Source of the DNA: Rhizophagus clarus | Lineage: Eukaryota > Glomeromycota > Glomeromycetes > Glomerales > Glomeraceae | NCBI GenBank assembly: GCA_015698045.1 | Contig: BLAL01000250.1 | Coordinates: forward strand, 886,346 to 950,345 | Reading direction: 5' to 3' | DNA length: 64,000 nucleotides | In this document: positions 11,392-22,580 of the stretch, piece by piece | Position numbering within the stretch: the first letter of the stretch is position 1 | Layout: every line of letters starts with the position of its first letter | The notes under the pieces: generated by a model | What the model was told of the DNA's origin: nothing | Seen by the model: only the letters and a program-made list of their open reading frames with translations | Databases searched by the model: none | Program-made: the position numbers and the translations under genes

Positions 11392-13110
11392 ATGCCATAT
11401 TACGGTACTAAAAAGAGCCAAAGAAAACATCACAGAAATAAGCACCTTCAAAGAAGAAGACCTGCCTTTGAAAGAGCTCCTTATTGTAATTTTTGTTATA
11501 TCCCATCAGAAGAAATACTTTATAACCAACATCCTACTGGATTCTTTAACTTTTGGAATTGGATTAAAAATAATCATTCTGCTAGAAACTACAACCTTTG
11601 CACTGTTATTACCTTTGCCAAACTAAAAGAAAATATTGCTGAACTGAATACTGCTGCTGACCTTACTACTGAAATTCTAAAAAGCATACTATTTTCCACC
11701 CTTAGCACTCCTATACTAGAATTATTATATTATATACCTGCTCTTTGTGAAGAAACCCAAGGATACTCCTCTGCACCTACTGAATATCAAACCACCAAGT
11801 TATATAATTTATACCACAACCTACCTCCACCAGAAGCACCTCCTGAAACTATGAATCAAGATCAACTTACTGCAGTTTTAACTACTATTTTTGGTACTAA
11901 TGGCCAAAATATTACACAGTTGAGCACTGCATTAGGAAATGCTCCACCTCCTCGTGAATTAACTATAGCCAAAGTAGATAACTTTCATGGAAAAGATGAC
12001 GAGGATCCTTATGAATGGTTAGAACGTTTTGAAACAGCTGCTAATACTAATCAGTGGACAGGTAACAGAAGAATAGCTATAGCTGCAGGATACTTGAAGG
12101 ATGCAGCCCATGACTGGTTCAGAGCCAATGGTAATGGTCTTACTGTTTGGAATGATAATACAAACCAAAATGCCAGTTTTATACACCAGTTTGAAGCATA
12201 TTTTTCTCCTAAAACTAAGAAAAATCAATGGTACTATGAATTGATGACTATTAGATAAACAGCTGAAGAAAAAGTTGAAGACTACTCTAGAAGATTCAAG
12301 AAAGTCTTAAGAAAAGTGAATGGAACTACTGATCCTCCACCTGTTCCTGCTGCATTACAAGTGCGAATGTATTTGTATGGACTAAACCCTCTGCTGATTC
12401 CTTTAGTATCCACTAACAATCCTACTACTTTAAATGATGCAATTACCCGTGCAAAGTTGGTAGAAACTGGATATAATTATGTTCCTACAAAGTCAGTTTC
12501 TTTAAATGTTCCTGTTGCTGTGAAGGAAAATGCTCCCTTACCAATCACTTCTGTTGCTGGATCTTCCACTAGCAAGAATGATCCAGATGTAGATGCATTA
12601 ACTCAACAACTCCAACAATTGACTCTTAATTATGCAACCTTATCATCAGCATTGCTAGCTCAAAATAATAGTAACAATAATAGCAAGCCCAGAAATTTTA
12701 GAGCGACTACAGAAAAGGCTAGAGATAAAACTAAACTAACCTGTTTCAAATGTGGGAAAGTAGGACATATCTCCAGAGAGTGCAGAAGTAATAGAAATAA
12801 TAACTCAGGAAATAATAATAATAATAATAATAGAAAACTTTTCACCAGACCTGTTAATTTCCTGGATGAAGAATATGTTGAAGAAGAAGAATACTACTCC
12901 TATGATGAGGAAGAGGAGGATGAAGCTGAATATGAAGTATATGTAAATACTCGTTCAGAATCTGGAAAAGAAAGACAACTAAGAAAAAGAGTGAGAACAG
13001 GAGATGAAATGGATGAAGGAGGAGAGGAATATATCATTCCAGTTGTTCCTTCAGCAGAAACTACCCCATCCACATTAAAGCTTAAAAGATCAAAAGAAAA
13101 TTTAAAATGA
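11392..13110 (+). pseudogene. gag: Gypsy Gag with CCHC zinc knuckle, one stop
   Basis: Capsid/nucleocapsid protein that packages element RNA in the cytoplasm. One frame runs from ATG 11392 to TGA 13108, broken only by TAA 12256-12258. The stop follows ...LMTIR and is readable as CAA, because the frame continues TAEEKVEDYSRRFK. The core Gag domain lies at about residues 180-330, with EDPYEWLERFE and AHDWFRANG. A zinc knuckle CFKCGKVGHISREC sits at 12742-12783. It is followed by an Asn-rich stretch and a very acidic Glu/Tyr-rich tail. The N-terminus is unusually long and has its own Cys pair (CNFC). The end overlaps the next ORF by ATGA, so protease-polymerase would need a frame change or reinitiation. 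An upstream start is possible; ATG 11392 is the first in this frame. Confidence 0.88.
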
Positions 13111-14111
13111 GACCCGCACCTATTGAAAATGTGACTGAATTTGACATTGCCCAATACATTAAAGACCTTCCTTGTGGCTTAACTATTGGACAAGCCTCAT
13201 CTCAAATTCCAAAATATAGAAGTGCCATGCTCAAAAGTGTGAAGAGAACTAGAGAGACCAATTTTATCTCCTCAGCTAATGATGCTCCTACTACTGCTGC
13301 CAGATGCCAATTGAGAGTAGATGGAGAACCTATTTCAGCTGTCATTGATAGTGGTGCTGCCACTAGTATCATCACCAAAAAGCTCATGAAACGACTTGGA
13401 TATTCTATAAATGGGCCTTCCAACTTAGTAATTGTAACTGCCAATGGTACTAAAGTTAGATCCTTAGGAGAAGTAAAAGATTTTCCTATAGAAGTAAAAT
13501 CTCATCTCATCAAGCTCAACATTCAAGTGTTAGATTCTACAGATGAAGTCTTTATTCTTGGAAATGATTGGCTTAAAAAGGTCAAAGCCAATTTGGATTG
13601 GGAAGAAGGTACACTGACTATCTTGTGGAGAAAGAAACAAATTACTGTTTCTATGCAATGCACTAGAGGACGACCTGCTAAGTCCTATGATAAAGAGGAA
13701 ACTGATAGTGAAGAATATGAAGAGGAAGAAATAGAGGAGTCCCTTCTTTATCTTTCAGATTTATCTGACGATTTTTCTGATATATCCGACCTAGAATTTA
13801 ACCCTTGGACTACTCACACCCCATATGAAGAATCTGAGGAAGAGATAGAAGAAAGTGAGGATGAAAATCCAGCCATTTATTTAGCCGTCACTGCCACCCA
13901 AGAAGAGCCTCATAAACTTAACCTTGGACCTTTGGATGTACACCAGCAACAACTATTTAACAATTTACTGATATTCTTCAGAGATATTTGTGCCAAAAGC
14001 CAGACTGAGATTGGTAGAACAAATCTCATAAAACACAAAATTTATATTGGAGATGCACGACCCATTTCCAAGCACCCTACAGAATTAATCCTAAAAATAA
14101 AGAATTTCTAA
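13107..14111 (+). pseudogene. pol: Gypsy Pol N-terminal part: aspartic protease
   Basis: Cleaves the element polyprotein. ATG 13107 overlaps the Gag stop in a different frame. The retropepsin site is D-S-G-A at residues 81-84 (about 13347), in VIDSGAATSIITKKL, with the hydrophobic flap-distal motif FILGNDWL at about 150. After it comes an acidic Glu/Ser/Asp-rich linker, then the start of the reverse transcriptase fingers (KSQTEIGRTNLIKHKIYIGD). The frame ends at TAA 14109, but the true continuation is in the +1 frame from about 14082 (PYRINPKNKEFL), so a single base is missing near 14081. The protease part itself is uninterrupted. Confidence 0.85.
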
Positions 14112-16087
14112 AGGAAGAAATTGTAAAAATGGAAGAAAATGGAATCATTAGAAAATCATGTAGCCCCTGGGCTTCACCTGTTGTAATTGTGGATAAGAAA
14201 GGAGGAGATAAGCGAATCTGCATTGATTATAGAAAACTAAATGCTATTACAAAAGCAGATGCCTACCCACTCCCTAGAATTGACGACCTGTTGGAAAGTT
14301 TTGGACAAGCCAAATGGTTCACTACTTTGGATCTTGCCAGTGGTTATTGGCAAGTAGCTATGGACGAAGCTGATATAGAAAAGACTGCCTTTGTAACTCC
14401 CTTTGGATTGTATGAATTCCTAGTCATGCCTTTTGGGTTAAGCTATGCTCCTGGTACATTTCAAAGACTAATGAATAGAGTGCTGCAAGAATTTTTAAAT
14501 GACTTTGTAGCCGTGTATCTGGATGATGTAATCATCTACACCAAAGGAACCTTTGAGCAACACATGGATCATATAGCTCAAGTTTTTCAAGCGCTCAGAA
14601 ATTCTAACCTCAAGATAAAACTAAAGAAATGCTATTTTGCATTACCTAATATACACTTCCTAGGACATGTAGTAGGAAGAGATGGAATCAAACCAGACCC
14701 AGAAAAGATTGACAAAGTCAAGAATTATCCAATACCAACAAACCTAACTCAATTAAGAGCTGCTCTTGGACTATTCTCCTATTATAGGAAATTTATTAAG
14801 GATTTCTCCCGAATTGCAAGACCAATGCTCACTTTGTTAAAGAAAGATGCTTCTTTCAACTGGGAGGAAAAGCAACAGCAAGTCTTTGACAGACTAAAGG
14901 AGATGCTAATTAAAGCCCCTGTACTAAGTTATCCAGATTTCGACAAACCCTCCATTATCTATACTGACGCTTCTGGAATTGGATTAGGTGCTGTATTATC
15001 TCAAATAAAGGAAGATGGTAAAGAACATGTAATTGCCTATGCGAGCAGAAGCCTTAATCCAGCAGAAAAGAACTACTCTGTAACAGACCAAGAGTGTTTG
15101 GCTGTAGTATGGGCCATAAAACATTTTCAACACTACTTAGGATTAAGACCATTCACCATCATTACTGACCACTCTGCTCTCAAATGGTTAAAGACTTCCA
15201 AGATGCCAAAAGGAAGAAGAGCCTGCTGGGTAATGGAATTATAGCAGTACGACTTTGAGATCAAACACAGACCAGGAAAACTTAATGCCAATGCTGATGC
15301 ATTATCTAAAACTCCTGAAGAAACATTCTGTTTCCTAATTGAATTAGAAACATATCCTGGGCCTACTAAACATACTTTATCTGCTCCAATTACTTTAACC
15401 CCTATAGAAGAGGAAGATTATGAAGCAGATTCTGAAGAAGACATCACTACCAAACCAGTAGCAGAAATATACGAAATTATTTATCCTCAACCATGTGAAA
15501 ACTGTGAAGAAATTCAATGTATATGTTGGGGAAATGATAATAGCACTTTAGGATCAGACTATGAAAGAGATTGGCAAGAATACTACCAGCAAATACACGA
15601 CCAAAAAGATCATCCAAACTATCAGGAAGAATGGCTAGAAGAAGGCCAAGATATTTTAATTTTGAATGATGATATAGAAGGAGTCCAAACTCCTGCATAT
15701 TATTTTTCAAAGGAAGAATTACAAGAATTATTCCAAGAGTTTATTCAAATAAAGCAAGTAATTGCTGGTCAACCTATCAATAGAGGAGGAAGTAGATGCA
15801 CCTTTGAATGTGACATAAAAAATCATCATATTCATACTTATTGTACAATGTGCAAAAAGAACCTCCCATATGGAACTATCCTTCATGATTGCATTATTGG
15901 ATTTACTTTAGGGAAAATACGACCTGATATGAAGCCAGAATTTTTGGTAAACCAACCTTGGTGAGAGGAACCTGAAGGAGTGAAACAAACCAACCTTGTT
16001 CATTATTTAAAATGCTTCTTACGACTTTCCTATGGATTACTCCCTTACACCATCTCTACTGAGCCATTTGTAGCTTCCTTAGATTAA
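14082..16087 (+). pseudogene. pol: Gypsy reverse transcriptase, RNase H and a Cys/His-rich segment
   Basis: Copies element RNA into DNA. RT blocks: GDKRICIDYRKLN, TTLDLASGYWQVAM, YEFLVMPFGLSYAPGTFQRLMN, catalytic YLDD at about 14516-14527, then LGHVVGRDGI. RNase H: YTDASGIGLGAVLSQ, Y-S-V-T-D-Q-E, TDHSALKWL. The frame is stopped by TAG 15242-15244 exactly at the conserved L-Q-Q-Y-D-F-E-I-K-H-R-P-G-K motif, where CAG is expected. It then reads on to TGA 15962 and TAA 16085. The 15245-15964 stretch is unusual: acidic linkers, then C-T-F-E-C...HHIHTYCTMCKKNLPYGT...HDC, a likely zinc-binding module not normal between RNase H and integrase. The stops are explained by C-to-T changes. Confidence 0.88.
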
Positions 16088-16189
16088 ATCCTTAACAAAT
16101 ATCAAATTTATTAAAAGGTGAAAGCGAAAAGTGTCTGCATTGTGACAGACAGCCTAATATTTTATTTTATTTAAGTATTTTTATAAAAA

Positions 16190-17426
16190 TGGATACAACC
16201 CAATATAATAGAATTTTTCAATGTTTAACTACTCAACAACTACCATTAGATTTAAATACTCAATAACTTATCAAACAATTCAAAAACTTTTGTACTCCTT
16301 TTATTATCAAAAACAACTATTTATATAGAAAAGACAACAGAAAGAAGGAAATTTATTAAGAGTGATTAGAGTACATGAAATGGAACCAGTTCTTTACATG
16401 GTACATAATGATCCTACTTCTGGACACTTTGGAACTGAAATTATGTTCAACAAAATTCGTACTAGATATTACTGGCCTCAGATGTATGAAAATATTAGAG
16501 AATATGTTAAAAATTGTGACTCATGTCAAAGAAGAGGAAAACCTCAAACTCATCAATTACTACATCCAATACCTGTACATTCACCTTTTTATCAAATAGG
16601 AATAGATTTTGTAGGACCTTTACCAAAGACTTCTAATAGAAATAAATATATTATAGTTGCTATGGATTACCTGACTAAATGGCCTAAAGCAAAAGCAGTA
16701 CCTAGAGCTACAGCAGAAGAAACTGAGAAATTTATATATGAAGACATTATATGCCAACATGGTTGCCCTCAGAAAATACTGACAGATCGAGGAACTCATT
16801 TTAATAATCAAATTATTGATCGTTTAACCAAAAGATTTGAAATTAAGCATTTATTATCAACACCATACCATCCCCAAACCAATGGACTAGTAGAAAGATT
16901 TAACAGAACTTTATGTGAATCTTTAGCTAAATTAGTCAAACAAGTAGAACAGTGGGATCAGTTTATTCAGCCAGTTTTATTTGCTTATCGTACAAGTAAA
17001 CAATCCACAACCAAAATATCTCCTTTTTATTTAACATATGGTCGTGAAGCAAAGTTGCCAATTGATGATCTTACCTAAAATGAAGAACAATTATCCGATA
17101 GGATCAACAAATTAGTTAATGAGTTACCACATGATAGAGAATCTACCTGACAAAGGATAGATCAGCAACAAGCCAAACAGAAATTACATCATGATCAGCA
17201 AATTAAACGTCATAGATCTTTTCAAATAGGAGATAAAGTTTTATTGTACAAGGCTGAAAAAGCGAAACAATGGTCTGGAAAATTGGATGAAAAATGAAAA
17301 GGATCCTATTATATTCATGCGGTTTTACAAAATGAAAGCTATAAAATAAGGGATATGCAAGGAAAAGTCCTAAAAGCTCCTTTCAATGGAAGTTTACTAA
17401 AACCTTACTACGATCAGAAAGAATAG
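16190..17426 (+). pseudogene. pol: Gypsy integrase
   Basis: Joins element cDNA to the target. It may start at its own ATG 16190 (MDTTQYNRIF), separate from RT. A TAA at about 16264 (NTQ-stop-LIKQF) and a frameshift near 16345 lead into the main frame. Zinc-binding HHCC: H-x6-H (HNDPTSGH) and C-x2-C (CDSC). The catalytic core has D in GIDFVGPLP, D in LTDRGTHF (59 residues later) and E in GLVERFNRTL (35 residues later), the D,D-35-E pattern. After DDLT come TAA 17076, TGA 17148 and TGA 17295 (in LDEK-stop-KGSYYIH, where TGG is expected), then TAG 17424. The GPY/F-like region is recognisable as KGSYYIHAVL; no chromodomain follows. Confidence 0.88.
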
Positions 17427-17857
17427 AATCTCCCAATAATAGATTAATTGACCTTTTAACTCAAGATTTACAACTAGAACTTCCTTTTGAAAATGGAGAT
17501 TTAATACCACCCTATGATGAAGCTGCTCCTTTTGATAAACAATTTAAAAATGCTTATGCTGCATTACAACGATCAATTCAATTGAAAGAACGATTAAACT
17601 CACTAATCAATGCTTATTATATTGGAAAATTATTAAATAATTTAGAAACTAAAGCTCAACAATTTAGATATAAGCAAAAATTAACTAATCATTATACGAG
17701 AATGTCAGAAAATGACTTTGATATATTTGAACATCAACCAATTAAAATACTTGGTACTTTTTACATTACTGCGCAAATAGCAAGAAAAATAAATAGAAGT
17801 CAGGTGAAACAGTTACGAGAAATAGTGCAAGGATTATTGGATCAAAATTCTTTATAA
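17410..17857 (+). pseudogene. Pol C-terminal extension in another frame
   Basis: Open from about 17410 to TAA 17855, about 149 codons, in a different frame from integrase: SERIESPNNRLIDLL, PPYDEAAPFDKQFKNAYAAL, QIARKINRSQVKQLREIVQG. It is hydrophilic and probably helical. It is either the natural end of Pol after a frameshift near 17415 or a small separate ORF. No family recognised. Confidence 0.55.
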
Positions 17858-18108
17858 TTACATCATAATTTATTGGAAAATTTATTGATTGGATTAAATA
17901 AGTCGAGTTTAAATTAATTTAATTAATTGACATAAGTATGATCTACAAAAATAGAAATTAGTAATGATGGCAGATCCAAATTTAATTTAGTGTTAATTTT
18001 AGTTTCACAAATGATCAGCAAAAATACGTGACTTAACTCCCCAAAATAATTTAATAGAAAATAGAAAATTTTATAAAAATTTGTTAGGAAAAAGAAAAGA
18101 AGAAAAAT

Positions 18109-18684
18109 CTAAATAGTAGATGGTGGTTCTAAATTATTTTCTCTCATATATGTTTCATAATTGGAGATAGTTTCTTTTGCCTCATTAGCCCTTTTATGTT
18201 CCCTCTCATATCGTACCTTCCAACCTTCCCTTTCCCTCCTATACCGCTCCTTATCCTTAGTTAATGAAAATACTTGTTCTCGTAAATCTTTATTAAACCC
18301 TGCTAACTCCTTATAATGGCCAAGTTCCCCATTTTTCTGATTTATTTCTTGTTGTAATTTCTCTACTTCTTCTTTCGTTACAAAAAGCTCTCCAGCAACT
18401 TCTAAAGCTTGTTGAGCCAAGCCTTCATTTTTTTGAGGCTTATCAATGCCTTTTCTTCGAAAATGCCTTCTTCTGATGGCCTTACTTGGTTTATTATATT
18501 TTTTTTTGTTATTTTGGCCTCGAGAGGCACGCGAACTGCGAAGTTTTCGATGAGCAACATTGGTATCAGTGCGAGTCATATTGAAAATTAATGAAGAAAA
18601 AAAGATGAAAATGATTTTGAGATAGTGCGACATTGATGAAAATTTAAATGATGAAACTTCCCAGAAATTACCACCAAAAATCAA
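18109..18684 (-). CDS. Antisense coiled-coil ORF inside the retrotransposon
   Basis: A 191-residue uninterrupted frame runs opposite to gag-pol, between integrase and the 3' LTR. The longest start is ATG 18684. The internal ATG 18579 gives a more natural protein of 156 aa starting M-T-R-T-D-T-N-V, because the upstream part is hydrophobic and Phe/Ile-rich. From 18579 the order is a very basic Arg/Lys-rich stretch (SRASRGQNNKKKYNKPSKAIRRRHFRRKG), then about 100 residues of predicted coiled coil (TKEEVEKLQQEINQKNGEL...EREGWKVRYEREHKRANEAKETISNYETY). It has no stops although gag-pol has several. Antisense ORFs at this position are known in some plant Gypsy elements. Here it could bind nucleic acid or help regulate the element; function unknown. 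Confidence 0.6.
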   Translation of the reverse strand: MIFGGNFWEVSSFKFSSMSHYLKIIFIFFSSLIFNMTRTDTNVAHRKLRSSRASRGQNNKKKYNKPSKAIRRRHFRRKGIDKPQKNEGLAQQALEVAGELFVTKEEVEKLQQEINQKNGELGHYKELAGFNKDLREQVFSLTKDKERYRREREGWKVRYEREHKRANEAKETISNYETYMRENNLEPPSTI

Positions 18685-18970
18685 ACCGAATTTTATCAGA
18701 ATTTATCAACACTTTTCTACTAATTTTCAATCCCATAATTCTAACAAATTCAAAAATTGGTATAAATATGAGTCCATCATCAACACAAAATCGCCGTCAC
18801 ACATACTCGGTCATTCCTGGCCAAAATGATCGGCTTCTATGCCTCGCTAATTTTGGGCTTTGGCACGAATTCCCTTCAGGGGCCTCTTAGCTTGATATAT
18901 CACGAGTGACCCTCATGTACTAGCGGGTTGGGTGTGTAGTGTGAAAAGAAGAGTTTTCAACAGAGTTCAA

Positions 18971-18988
18971 ACAAAAGAAGGGGAGAAC
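18971..18988 (+). other. Polypurine tract
   Basis: ACAAAAGAAGGGGAGAAC directly precedes the 3' LTR, the expected site for plus-strand priming. Confidence 0.7.
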
Positions 18989-19433
18989 TGTTGGTGTAGT
19001 AATCACGTAACATTGTGGCAAAGTATATAGAGCCGCCTAAGCCAAAGCCATCATAGCCTGTTATTTTTGATATTTCTGATTTATTTGATATATCAGTTTT
19101 ATTTGATTTATCTGATTTATTTGATTTAATTGATTTATTTTATTTATTTGATTTATTAGTTTTATTTGATATATTAGATTTATTTGTTATATTTTTAAAT
19201 ATATTTTATTTTGTATAAATATCCTGAAATTTCTTTTTAGTTGAAATATATGAGAGAGTGTAATAACAAAGTTATAATAACAAGTTCATATAATTAATAA
19301 ATAAACTCTTTTACCTTATAAACAAACTGTCTCTTTGTGAATAGTGTGTCTTGTTGATTGGATTTGAGACATATCTATTACATCCCTGTCTCCAAGTCAT
19401 AGTTACCTGATCGATAAACTGACCAGAGTAACA
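18989..19433 (+). repeat. 3' LTR
   Basis: 445 bp, same length as the 5' LTR. All eight differences are transitions with T or A in this copy; four of the eight fall in CpG sites of the other copy. Confidence 0.95.
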
Positions 19434-19437
19434 GCGT

Positions 19438-19880
19438 AATTGTGTTTCAAAATAACTCTTTCTATTTAGACCTCAAACTTTCCTTTAAATTTAACGGCTG
19501 GTCACCAGGAAGTTAAATCGGCATAAATTTTATGTGATCAATATCTTATCCCATTGCTTTAATTTTGAATTTCTCAAGGAAGCCGCATGATTCTGGTGGC
19601 TCCAAAACTGTTATAGTGAAGCCTTGCAGATAAGCTATGGATAACAACATTGAATTTTTTGAAATTTTTTCTATTGAGGTAAAGTTCAGGAGCCTGCCTA
19701 ATAAGCACGTCCATAATTTGCGACCAATACTAATATACTCCTTCCTTATTTCTGGCCTTTTCTGATTTTTTTTTGTTCTAAGAAAGCTTTAGCGATATGA
19801 GAGTTTTTACGGTATAAGAATTCAATATGCTAGCCAGAGTAAAGATAAAGTGCGATTTTAACGTGCAGTGTACCTATTTT
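19438..19880. other. No recognisable gene; possible mini-exon after TATTTAG
   Basis: Begins with the second half of the intron interrupted by the retrotransposon (acceptor at 19469). The following ~350 bases have short open frames only. Confidence 0.4.
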
Positions 19881-21110
19881 TAATTCATCAGTTGATAGTA
19901 CCTCACTGATCGATCTCAATCTTTTTCTATTTGTTTTATTTTTTTTTTTTTTAGAAATAACTTTAAAGATGATTTAAGAAGTGGAATGCTGAATTGTAAA
20001 TATTAATTTTGAAGTTGAACCCATTTGAAGAATATTATTAATATTTCTTTTTTTTTTAATAGGAATCGGTATTTTAAATTTTAAAGAATAAGGACTCTTA
20101 TGAAATGAAGGTTTGTTGGTTTAATATCTGATTTCAATTTTTTTTAGTGTTACCATTTTGTTAACCGTATTTTTTTTTTTTTTTTTTAACATGTATGTTA
20201 TTTTTTTCATTGTATTTTGTTTCATTTGTACTCATTATTACTTTTTGTTTAGAATTTAGCTAGTGAACTTTGGAGAATCAGGAAATGAAGGTTAGTTAAT
20301 TTTTTTTATTTTGTCCATTTCTTTTATTTTCATTTACTAATACAGTCTTCTTTTCTTTAGGTTAGCTGATAAACTGCTGAATGGGTGGATAGGTAAAGTA
20401 TTTTTTTCCGCTTTGTATTTTGTTTCGCTTTTCATTTTTTGCACTAAATTCTTTTTTCATTAGATCTTCCGGTTAGTGCAAGTAAAACGAAAAAAAGGAT
20501 AACATAATTATCATGCTTAGGAAATAACATCAAAATAACATAGTAGTAGAAGGTGAAACAAATTGCTTTTTACCATTTTCTTTAAGAAACGTTATTAACG
20601 TCTCTTAGTGTGTTTTTTTTTTCTTGGAATTGTTGTTTGCTGGAGTTGAACCAACTGGAACTTGTCCACATCATGAACAACAAATAAGAATTATAGTACA
20701 TTTTCATTTATTCGATATTGATTAGGAACAGTTGGTTGTTATGATAGAAGTGATCAATAATCCAAATGAAACTTGTGGTAAGTTTTTTTTAGTAGAGTGA
20801 ATATAGAGTATGTGGTGTAATAGCGTATTAATCCTCTTTTTTTTTATTTTTTAGATTTTGGACGGACAGACTTCCTTAGAAGATTAAAACGAAACTTATA
20901 GTATAGTAAGTTTCCTAAGTGCGATGGTATAATGGTGACATTTATTAATGTCTTTTTTTTTAGGTTTCTGACTTTCCTGTAAGATTGAAGATTTGATAAA
21001 AGTAAGTTTTTTGGGTAAACGGATGAGCAATGGCTGTGATAAAATATTATTAATGCCTTTTTTTCATATTTTTCAGATTTGGGACTAAAATTAATACAAA
21101 GATTCCTGCA
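19880..21110 (+). repeat. Exon/intron-like hairpin array B
   Basis: At least six modules. Examples: TTGTTTAG, then a segment 20251-20289 (AATTTAGCTAGTG...AATGAAG), then GTTAGTTAA; CTTTAG, then GTTAGCTGATAAAC...GATAG (20361-20392), then GTAAAG; TTTTTTAG, then GTTTCTGACTTTCC..., then GTAAGTTTTTTGGG near 20965-21002. The intervening tracts are T-rich and carry TATTAATG/CATTTATTAATG near the acceptor. Confidence 0.6.
20633..20690. repeat. Conserved motif linked to the arrays, copy 2
   Basis: GCTGGAGTTGAACCAACTGG, then ACTTGTCCACATCATGAACA. It is the closest match to copy 4 at 41569-41625. Confidence 0.5.
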
Positions 21111-21152
21111 ATTTAAAGTTGCGAAGAATTTAAAAGTTTAATAAAAAAAAAA

Positions 21153-21200
21153 CTATGGAGTTAAGCCATCTGGAATTACATCCATATCATAAACAACAAG
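21153..21200. repeat. Conserved motif linked to the arrays, copy 3
   Basis: A more decayed form: ATGGAGTTAAGCCATCTGG, then ACATCCATATCATAAACAAC. Confidence 0.4.
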
Positions 21201-21690
21201 TGAGAAGACTAAAGTAAACATGCATTTTTTTGGATCGGGTTCTTTCGTTAGATTTTTAGTTGGTTGGGTTTTTGTAATTGTAGCAATATATAAATAAATG
21301 TAAATTAAATAATAATAAATGAAAGTAAAAAATAAAATGTTATTTTGTGCATTATAAAATATATAAGCTGTGCAATATTTCCACTTTTAATATTTAAATA
21401 ATGTAAAAAATTTTTGGCCAGCATTAACATAATTTCAGCCAAAACTTAACTTTATAGTAATGTATATTAATTTTTGTTTCAAGTCAAATACCATAAACAT
21501 TTTGCATATTATGTGATACTTTAGTAATACTTTAAATATTAAAAAATTATTAAATTTAAATATTTTAAGTGAGTAATCAAATCAGCCCATATGATATACT
21601 AAATATACTAAATATACTTAATATACCTTATATACTATGTTGATCATTTGTGATGCAGTAATATTAATATTCATCATCATGTAAATACGA
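21201..21690. other. AT-rich, no gene seen
   Basis: Low-complexity AT sequence with a short tandem AAATATACTAAATATAC run near 21600. Confidence 0.5.
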
Positions 21691-22580
21691 ATCATTCGTT
21701 TAATACCATTTAAAAAACCTAAAATAAAGTAAGAATGAAAGTAAGAATGAAGGCAAATTAAAAAAAAAAATTTTTAAAAAAAATATGAACATTTAAACAT
21801 ACTGGATCATAAACACTCATTTAACCCAAACTGTAACCTAAAATAAAGAAGAAACAAAAAGTGAGAATGAACAAAACTTAAAAAAAAAGAACTTTCAAAC
21901 GCACCTGATCGTAAATGCTCATTTATATCTGAATCATAACCTAAAATAAAGAAAGAATGAAAGTGAGAACGAAGATAAAAATTTAAATAAATAAAAAAAA
22001 ATTTGAGTCAGTTTGAACTTACTCTAATCGTTAGGTCATTTCAAACCAAACCGTAACTAGCAAAAAAGAAAGTGAAAACGAAGATGATAATTTTTTTTTA
22101 AAAAAAAAATTGAATAAAAGGGCTGTATACCTCCATTTAAATTTGAAATATAACCTAGAATAAAAGCAAGAAGACGAAAATGAGAATGAAAATGAAAATT
22201 AAGTAAAAAAATCCTAATTACATATAACGATAAAAAAACAAAAAAAAAAAAAGGTTTAATCATGAACTAATATAAAATCAAACCGCGGCTGAAATAAAGA
22301 GTAAAAAAAAAGAAATAAAGACAATAAAAATATGAATAATAAAAAAAATTTAACTCGACCAAAGGAATGAAAGAAAGAAAAGAATTGAAATAGAATATGG
22401 AAATAAAAAAATGAAATGAAAGAAAAGACGAAATTAAAGAAAGAACTACTTTCATTATCAAAAGATTCTTCATACAAATTGTAGACTATGAACTTAAGAG
22501 AAGGAACCACCATCATCAAATCAGAAAAAAATAAACCAGTAATTTAAATGCTTACTGTTACAAAACAAAACTGCCACCTC
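21690..22580 (-). repeat. Exon/intron-like array C2, minus strand
   Basis: On the minus strand, modules read TTTATTTTAG, then GTTATGATTCAGATATAAAT..., ending in TCAG, then GTGCGTTTGAAAG. A second reads TTTATTTTAG, then GTTACAGTTTGGGTTAAATG..., ending in CCAG, then TATG. The exon-like segments are about 36 nt and similar to each other, and the spacers hold TTCATTCTTACTTTCATTC. The sequence differs from the other arrays but the order is the same. The Phe-rich open frames here are artefacts of low complexity. Confidence 0.5.

Larger units (their letters stand above)
10846..19433 (+). mobile_element. Complete Ty3/Gypsy LTR retrotransposon (coding region broken)
   Basis: 8,588 bp bounded by 445-bp LTRs (TGTTGG...AACA) and a 4-bp target duplication GCGT (10842-10845 and 19434-19437). 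The internal order is primer site, Gag with CCHC knuckle, protease, reverse transcriptase, RNase H, an extra Cys/His-rich segment, integrase, a C-terminal extension, an antisense ORF, a polypurine tract and the 3' LTR. The PR-RT-RH-INT order defines Ty3/Gypsy; I see no chromodomain. The LTRs differ at 8 of 445 positions without indels, so insertion is fairly recent. The coding frame has at least three frameshifts and at least seven stops, so this copy could only move with proteins supplied by another copy. Confidence 0.95.

Noticed and set aside
12660..12845. Leu-rich minus-strand frame
   Set aside because: Antisense of the Asn-rich part of Gag.
22057..22519. Phe/Leu-rich minus-strand frames that look like membrane proteins
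   Set aside because: Products of A-rich tracts between array modules; no consistent start or homology.
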